Assembly: GCA_021735105.1 (NCBI GenBank)
Contig: JAIPHS010000071.1
Location: 1-10,084, forward strand
Origin: Candidatus Omnitrophota bacterium
GTDB lineage: Bacteria > Omnitrophota > Gorgyraeia > Duberdicusellales > 4484-171
DNA length: 10,084 nucleotides
Reading direction: 5' to 3'
The notes under the pieces were generated by a model. That model ran no database searches. It was given only the letters and a program-made list of their open reading frames with translations, and had not been told where the DNA came from. Of this stretch, positions 7,037 through 10,084 are shown in pieces; position 1 is the first letter of the stretch; each line of letters opens with the position of its first letter. A program made the position numbers and the translations under genes.

Positions 7037-7550
7037 GATAGCAGCGGAGCTTACTAAAGGAAAAGTAATAGCTTGGTTTCAAGGAAAACCTGAATCTGGA
7101 CCAAGAGCTTTAGGTAATAGATCAATTCTTGCAGATCCAAGAGTTTCTAATATAAAAGATTATTTAAATAAAGAGATAAAAAAAAGAGAGAGGTTTAGAC
7201 CATATGCTCCTTCTGTCTTATATGAATATATGGATGAATGGTTCGAAAACTCAACTTACTCTCCTTATATGTTAAAAATATTTAAGTTTAAAAAAGACAA
7301 AGGAGAGCTAGTTCCTGGGGTATGTCATGTAGATAATACAGCTAGAGCTCAAACAATAAAAAGAAATTTTAATCCTAAATTTTATGATTTAATACATACA
7401 TTTTATATATTAACTGGCGTGCCAATGCTTTTAAATACTTCTTTTAACATCCAAGAACCAATTATTAATACAAAAAAAGAAGCGCTTTCTGCTTTCCATA
7501 ATTCTAAAATAGATATTTTAGTGGTAAATGATGAGGTTTTTAGAAAATGA
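7026..7550 (+). CDS. Carbamoyltransferase YrdC-like (C-terminal-type) domain as a separate protein
   Basis: All 174 residues match the C-terminal domain of O-carbamoyltransferases of the TobZ/NodU/CmcH family. Motifs are WFQGKPESGPRALGNRS (17-33) with the ADPR turn, KKRERFRPYAPSV (52-64), HVDNTARAQT (101-110) and LLNTSFN (135-141). In TobZ this YrdC-like domain takes part in making the carbamoyl-adenylate intermediate from carbamoyl phosphate and ATP, which then passes to the Kae1-like domain. Here the domain stands alone and is encoded upstream of its partner, the reverse of the normal N-to-C order. The frame opens with a short helix and no remnant of the other domain. AGG (7015-7017) precedes the ATG, which overlaps the previous stop by 11 bases. 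A four-base ATGA overlap links it to the partner gene, so the two products are probably made together and form a two-subunit enzyme. Confidence 0.93.
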   Translation: MIDKIAAELTKGKVIAWFQGKPESGPRALGNRSILADPRVSNIKDYLNKEIKKRERFRPYAPSVLYEYMDEWFENSTYSPYMLKIFKFKKDKGELVPGVCHVDNTARAQTIKRNFNPKFYDLIHTFYILTGVPMLLNTSFNIQEPIINTKKEALSAFHNSKIDILVVNDEVFRK

Positions 7551-8458
7551 AAATATTAGGAATAGGTTTTACCAACCATGACCAGTCTGTTTGTTTAATA
7601 GAAGACGAAAAAATAATTTTTAATATTGAACTAGAAAGAATAACAAGAATAAAACACGCATTATATAATGGAAATAATGAGGATGTTTATAAAATAGCAA
7701 AAAGTATTTCGAAGGAATATAAACCTGATATTATAGCATACAGTTTTTTAGGCCAAGTGTTACAGGATAAAAAATTTGATTTATATAATATTGCAACTAA
7801 AGATAAGATAAAAGACTTATGGTTTCATGTAACCGAAAAAAACCTTTATTACATAGATCACCACCAGGCACATGCATCATATGCTTTATTTACTTCTCCT
7901 TTTAAAAGAAGTGATATACTAGTATATGATGGAAGCGGTTTAAATTTTAGTTCAGTTTTTTTTAATAGAGATGGGGTTTTAGAAGATTTAAGTCATTTTA
8001 AAATAGGTGTTGTGTGGGGAAAGTTAGCCGTGATGTCTTTTGGAAAATTACAAGAAGGAAAGCTTATGGGGCTTTCGGCATATGGAAAAGAAAACGCTGA
8101 GATTTATAATTTATTAAAAAGAAGAATGTTCCCTTTTGAAGAAAAAAAAATAAGTAAATTTTTTGAAAAAATTTTAAATAGGTTTGAGTTAAAAGACATA
8201 GCTTATAATTTGCAAAGAGTGAGTGAAGAGGAAACATTAAAAATCTTAAAAGAAAGAAAAACTTCTGATTTTTTATGCCTATCTGGCGGAGTTGCTTTAA
8301 ACGGTTATATAAACAAATATATTGAAGATAGTAAATTATATAAAGAAATTTATATTCCACCAGCTTGTAACGATAGTGGATTAGCATTAGGGGCAGCTCT
8401 ACATGCTAATTATATTTTAAATAACAAAAGAGTAAAGAATAATATAGCTTTTATTTAA
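7547..8458 (+). CDS. Carbamoyltransferase Kae1-like (N-terminal-type) domain as a separate protein
   Basis: This 303-residue protein matches the N-terminal Kae1-like half of TobZ/NodU-type O-carbamoyltransferases, which binds metal and transfers the carbamoyl group to a hydroxyl, often on a sugar. Motifs are NHDQS with H11, DHHQAHA (104-110), VYDGSG (127-131) with D128, KLMGLSAYG (172-180), SGGVALN (246-252) and PPACNDSG (271-278). The metal ligands expected from TobZ (two His four apart, then two Asp) are all present as H105, H109, D128 and D276, with the same 19-residue gap between the second His and first Asp. The domain is somewhat short, mainly between 180 and 240. It ends about 25 residues after the last motif with no C-terminal half, which is supplied by the preceding gene. 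GAGG at 7533-7536 is its ribosome site. A run of nine A at 8142-8150 lies inside the gene. Confidence 0.94.
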   Translation: MKILGIGFTNHDQSVCLIEDEKIIFNIELERITRIKHALYNGNNEDVYKIAKSISKEYKPDIIAYSFLGQVLQDKKFDLYNIATKDKIKDLWFHVTEKNLYYIDHHQAHASYALFTSPFKRSDILVYDGSGLNFSSVFFNRDGVLEDLSHFKIGVVWGKLAVMSFGKLQEGKLMGLSAYGKENAEIYNLLKRRMFPFEEKKISKFFEKILNRFELKDIAYNLQRVSEEETLKILKERKTSDFLCLSGGVALNGYINKYIEDSKLYKEIYIPPACNDSGLALGAALHANYILNNKRVKNNIAFI

Positions 8459-8469
8459 AGGAATTAAAT

Positions 8470-9336
8470 ATGACAAACGAAGTAAGAATAGAAACGAGCA
8501 CATTATGTAATTTTTCATGTAAATTTTGTCCTCATAACACAGAACTAAAAAGAAAAAAAGAAATAATGAGCCTTGAAGGGTTTAAATTTATTTTAAATAA
8601 AATAAAAAAAGAAGCTCCTTATATAGATACTTGCACTTTATCAGGATTAGGAGAGCCTTTACTAGATCCAACAATAGAGGAAAAAATAGAATACGCTAAA
8701 AAATTAGGGTATAAAGTAATATTGCTAACAAATGCAAGCTTATTAGATAAAAAAAATATAGAAGTTGATTTGTTGAAAGTAAGTTTTCATACACCTAATA
8801 AGGATAAATTCAAAGAAATAACTGGCACAAACAACTTTGATTTAGTTTTAAATAATATATATAATACTAAAAATAAAGTAGCTATTACTTCTGACCTAAC
8901 CGAAAACTTTAAAGAAGAAATAGAAGGACTAAAAAGAATATTTGAAGATAAAGTATATTTGCTAGAGATATGGAAACCGCATAACTGGGTTAATTGGGGT
9001 AATTATAGAAGCGGAGAAGCAACAAAAAAAACTTGTGGAAGACCAGAAAAAGGACCAATACAAATACAAGTTAATGGAACTATAAATATGTGTTGCTTTG
9101 ACTTTAATGGAGAATTGCTTTTAGGGGATTTCTATACACAAACTTTAGAGGAAATTTTCTCCTCTAAATCTTTTAAGGAAATAGAAGAGAAACATAAAAC
9201 TTATAATAAAGAAGGGTTGATTTGTAAGAATTGCGACCAGTTAATAGACTTAGAAAATACTTTACTCTATAGCAGTAAATTTTTTATAAAAGATAGAGTT
9301 CATTCACTATCTACTACATTTAAAAAAGTTAATTAA
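8470..9336 (+). CDS. Radical SAM protein with short SPASM-type cluster domain
   Basis: This 288-residue protein has the SAM-cluster Cys at C13/C17/C20 followed by Pro-His-Asn, and GLGEP at 59-63 as the SAM-binding GGEP equivalent. The C-terminal part holds C189 in TCGRP, then VNGTINMCCFD with C208/C209, a LLLGD turn and C252/C255. This is the compact four-Cys pattern of radical SAM proteins with one auxiliary cluster. Proteins of this shape act on peptides, sugars and cofactors, and the substrate here is not readable. It starts 11 bases after the carbamoyltransferase stop behind a good AAGGA site (8458-8462), the only start in the right half that does not overlap its neighbour. Its final eight bases overlap the end of the convergent lipase-like gene. 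It is probably the last gene of the operon. Confidence 0.93.
   Translation: MTNEVRIETSTLCNFSCKFCPHNTELKRKKEIMSLEGFKFILNKIKKEAPYIDTCTLSGLGEPLLDPTIEEKIEYAKKLGYKVILLTNASLLDKKNIEVDLLKVSFHTPNKDKFKEITGTNNFDLVLNNIYNTKNKVAITSDLTENFKEEIEGLKRIFEDKVYLLEIWKPHNWVNWGNYRSGEATKKTCGRPEKGPIQIQVNGTINMCCFDFNGELLLGDFYTQTLEEIFSSKSFKEIEEKHKTYNKEGLICKNCDQLIDLENTLLYSSKFFIKDRVHSLSTTFKKVN
9144..9168. repeat. Perfect 9-bp inverted repeat with 7-base loop
   Basis: TTTAGAGGA (9144-9152) pairs perfectly with TCCTCTAAA (9160-9168) around a seven-base loop, within the 3' part of the last radical SAM gene. On the plus strand TCTTTT follows; on the minus strand there is only GTTTGTG. It lies about 160 bases past the lipase-like stop on the minus strand, so a role in ending that transcript is conceivable, but the U-tract is poor. 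Chance is a fair alternative at this base composition. Confidence 0.35.
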
Positions 9337-10057
9337 TTGAAGAAAATAAGTTATCTGGTAGATGATGTTTCGTTTTAAATTTCCACCATTTTTGTTTTTC
9401 ACCATAATGAAGCTTATTATTTAAATGACGGAAACCAAATAACTTAGGTGCAACTTTTATTACTGGGTCGTTTCCATATCCATAATGATGAGCATCTACA
9501 TATTTATCTATTGAATTAACAAAAGCCTTATTCCCTACACGAGGGCCGGCTAATGCAAAACAAGATACATTTTTTTTAGGAAAATTGTATCCAATATCAA
9601 CAGCACAAATAGGAGCTAACCCACCACCCATAGAGTATCCAGATACTATAATATTTTTATAATGATATTTAGTAATTTCTAATAATATCTTTGTTCTAAT
9701 AGAATTTAACTGATATCTATTATGGTATCCGCTATGCACTTTTATTTTTGGGTTTACATTGTTATATGGAACTTTCTTTTTAAAAAATATAAAATTAGTG
9801 ATCCAGTCTAATGTGCTATTAGTAGCCATAAATAAAATATATGTTTTTTTATTATATGTGCAAATAGCACCTTCTACTCTTTGTTTTGGATATTTTTTAT
9901 AGTCAGAGAAAATAGTTACATTTTCTAACTCTAATTTTTCAAACTCTGCATCTAATATTTTCTGCATACTTTTTTTAGAAAAAGAGTTTAGGTTGTTCCA
10001 TTGATATTCCAAAACATATGAGAAATATACTTGTGCTGTTTCTGTTAATTTGTTCAT
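9329..10057 (-). CDS. Class 3 lipase-like alpha/beta hydrolase
   Basis: This 242-residue protein matches the class 3 (fungal-type) lipase family, which hydrolyses acyl esters. Residues 76-85 fit the family's FxxTxSxxDW oxyanion-hole block, with Met-Ala in place of the usual Arg-Gly. VHSGYH at 107-112 is the family strand-turn. The nucleophile elbow is G140-Y-S142-M-G144, followed by GGLAP. AGPRVGN is at 170-176, D197 in GNDPVIKVAP is the likely catalytic Asp, and H231 or H232 near the C-terminus the likely catalytic His. There is no signal peptide or membrane segment, so it acts inside the cell or after lysis. It is convergent with the operon, overlapping the last radical SAM gene by eight bases. 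A TATAAT lies at 10065-10070 (minus), only seven bases from the ATG, and no Shine-Dalgarno is clear. The true start could differ, but the window ends nearby. Phospholipid, or an acylated glycan, could be the substrate. Confidence 0.92.
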   Translation of the reverse strand: MNKLTETAQVYFSYVLEYQWNNLNSFSKKSMQKILDAEFEKLELENVTIFSDYKKYPKQRVEGAICTYNKKTYILFMATNSTLDWITNFIFFKKKVPYNNVNPKIKVHSGYHNRYQLNSIRTKILLEITKYHYKNIIVSGYSMGGGLAPICAVDIGYNFPKKNVSCFALAGPRVGNKAFVNSIDKYVDAHHYGYGNDPVIKVAPKLFGFRHLNNKLHYGEKQKWWKFKTKHHLPDNLFSSIN

Positions 10058-10084
10058 ATTAATAATTATAAATCTGTATACATT

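Noticed and set aside
8064..8387. Minus-strand open frame of 107 residues opposite the Kae1-like gene
   Set aside because: It is rich in Leu, Phe and Tyr, low in complexity, and overlaps conserved carbamoyltransferase motifs on the other strand, so it is a shadow frame.
7026..8458. A single carbamoyltransferase gene broken by a frameshift
   Set aside because: The domain order is reversed, both parts are complete with intact motifs, and each has its own start with a ribosome site. One lesion in a normal gene cannot produce this.
10065..10070. TATAAT as a -10 box for the lipase-like gene (minus strand)
   Set aside because: It would place the transcription start at or next to the start codon. 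The -35 region is outside the window, and the motif is common in this AT-rich sequence.

Overview
The window is a very AT-rich, extremely compact stretch: twelve genes run on the plus strand with gaps of at most 14 bases (most neighbours overlap by 1 to 20 bases), and one gene at the right end faces them on the minus strand. The density, the short start/stop overlaps, the Shine-Dalgarno sites (AAGGA, GGAGG, GAGG), the small orphan proteins at the left edge and the lack of housekeeping genes suggest a bacteriophage of a low-GC bacterium, or a phage-derived island. From memory, class II Campylobacter phages (CP220-like, T4-related) are known for carrying many radical SAM genes in a genome of similar composition, so that is my first guess for origin. 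Nothing in the sequence proves it.

Layout. Bases 1-617 hold an acidic, Ser/Thr-rich protein of unknown function and a 71-residue protein with two CxxC knuckles. Bases 617-3451 hold two different radical SAM/SPASM enzymes with an unrecognised 177-residue protein between them. Bases 3448-4916 hold a KdsA-like 3-deoxy-octulosonate 8-phosphate synthase and a KdsB-like CMP-sugar synthetase, joined by an ATGA overlap. Bases 4903-7036 hold a short HemN/HemW-type radical SAM protein and a cobalamin-type radical SAM protein with a Rossmann-like N-terminal domain. Bases 7026-8458 hold an O-carbamoyltransferase of the TobZ/NodU family that is split into two genes in reversed order, the C-terminal YrdC-like domain first and the N-terminal Kae1-like domain second. 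Bases 8470-9336 hold a fifth radical SAM protein with a small SPASM-like cluster domain. Bases 9329-10057 (minus) hold a class 3 (alpha/beta hydrolase) lipase-like protein, convergent with the operon and overlapping its end by 8 bases.

How the genes may work together (inference). KdsA makes an 8-carbon ulosonic acid phosphate from phosphoenolpyruvate and arabinose 5-phosphate, and KdsB activates the free sugar acid as a CMP derivative. Five radical SAM enzymes of four architectures and a carbamoyltransferase in the same transcript look like tailoring steps. The simplest model is a biosynthetic operon for a radically modified, carbamoylated, CMP-activated Kdo-like sugar. It could be destined for a phage or host surface glycan, a virion glycoprotein or another acceptor. 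The phosphatase (KdsC), the isomerase (KdsD) and any glycosyltransferase are not in the window, so they would come from the host or lie outside. No tRNA, rRNA, CRISPR array, insertion sequence or gene-free stretch over 300 bases was seen.
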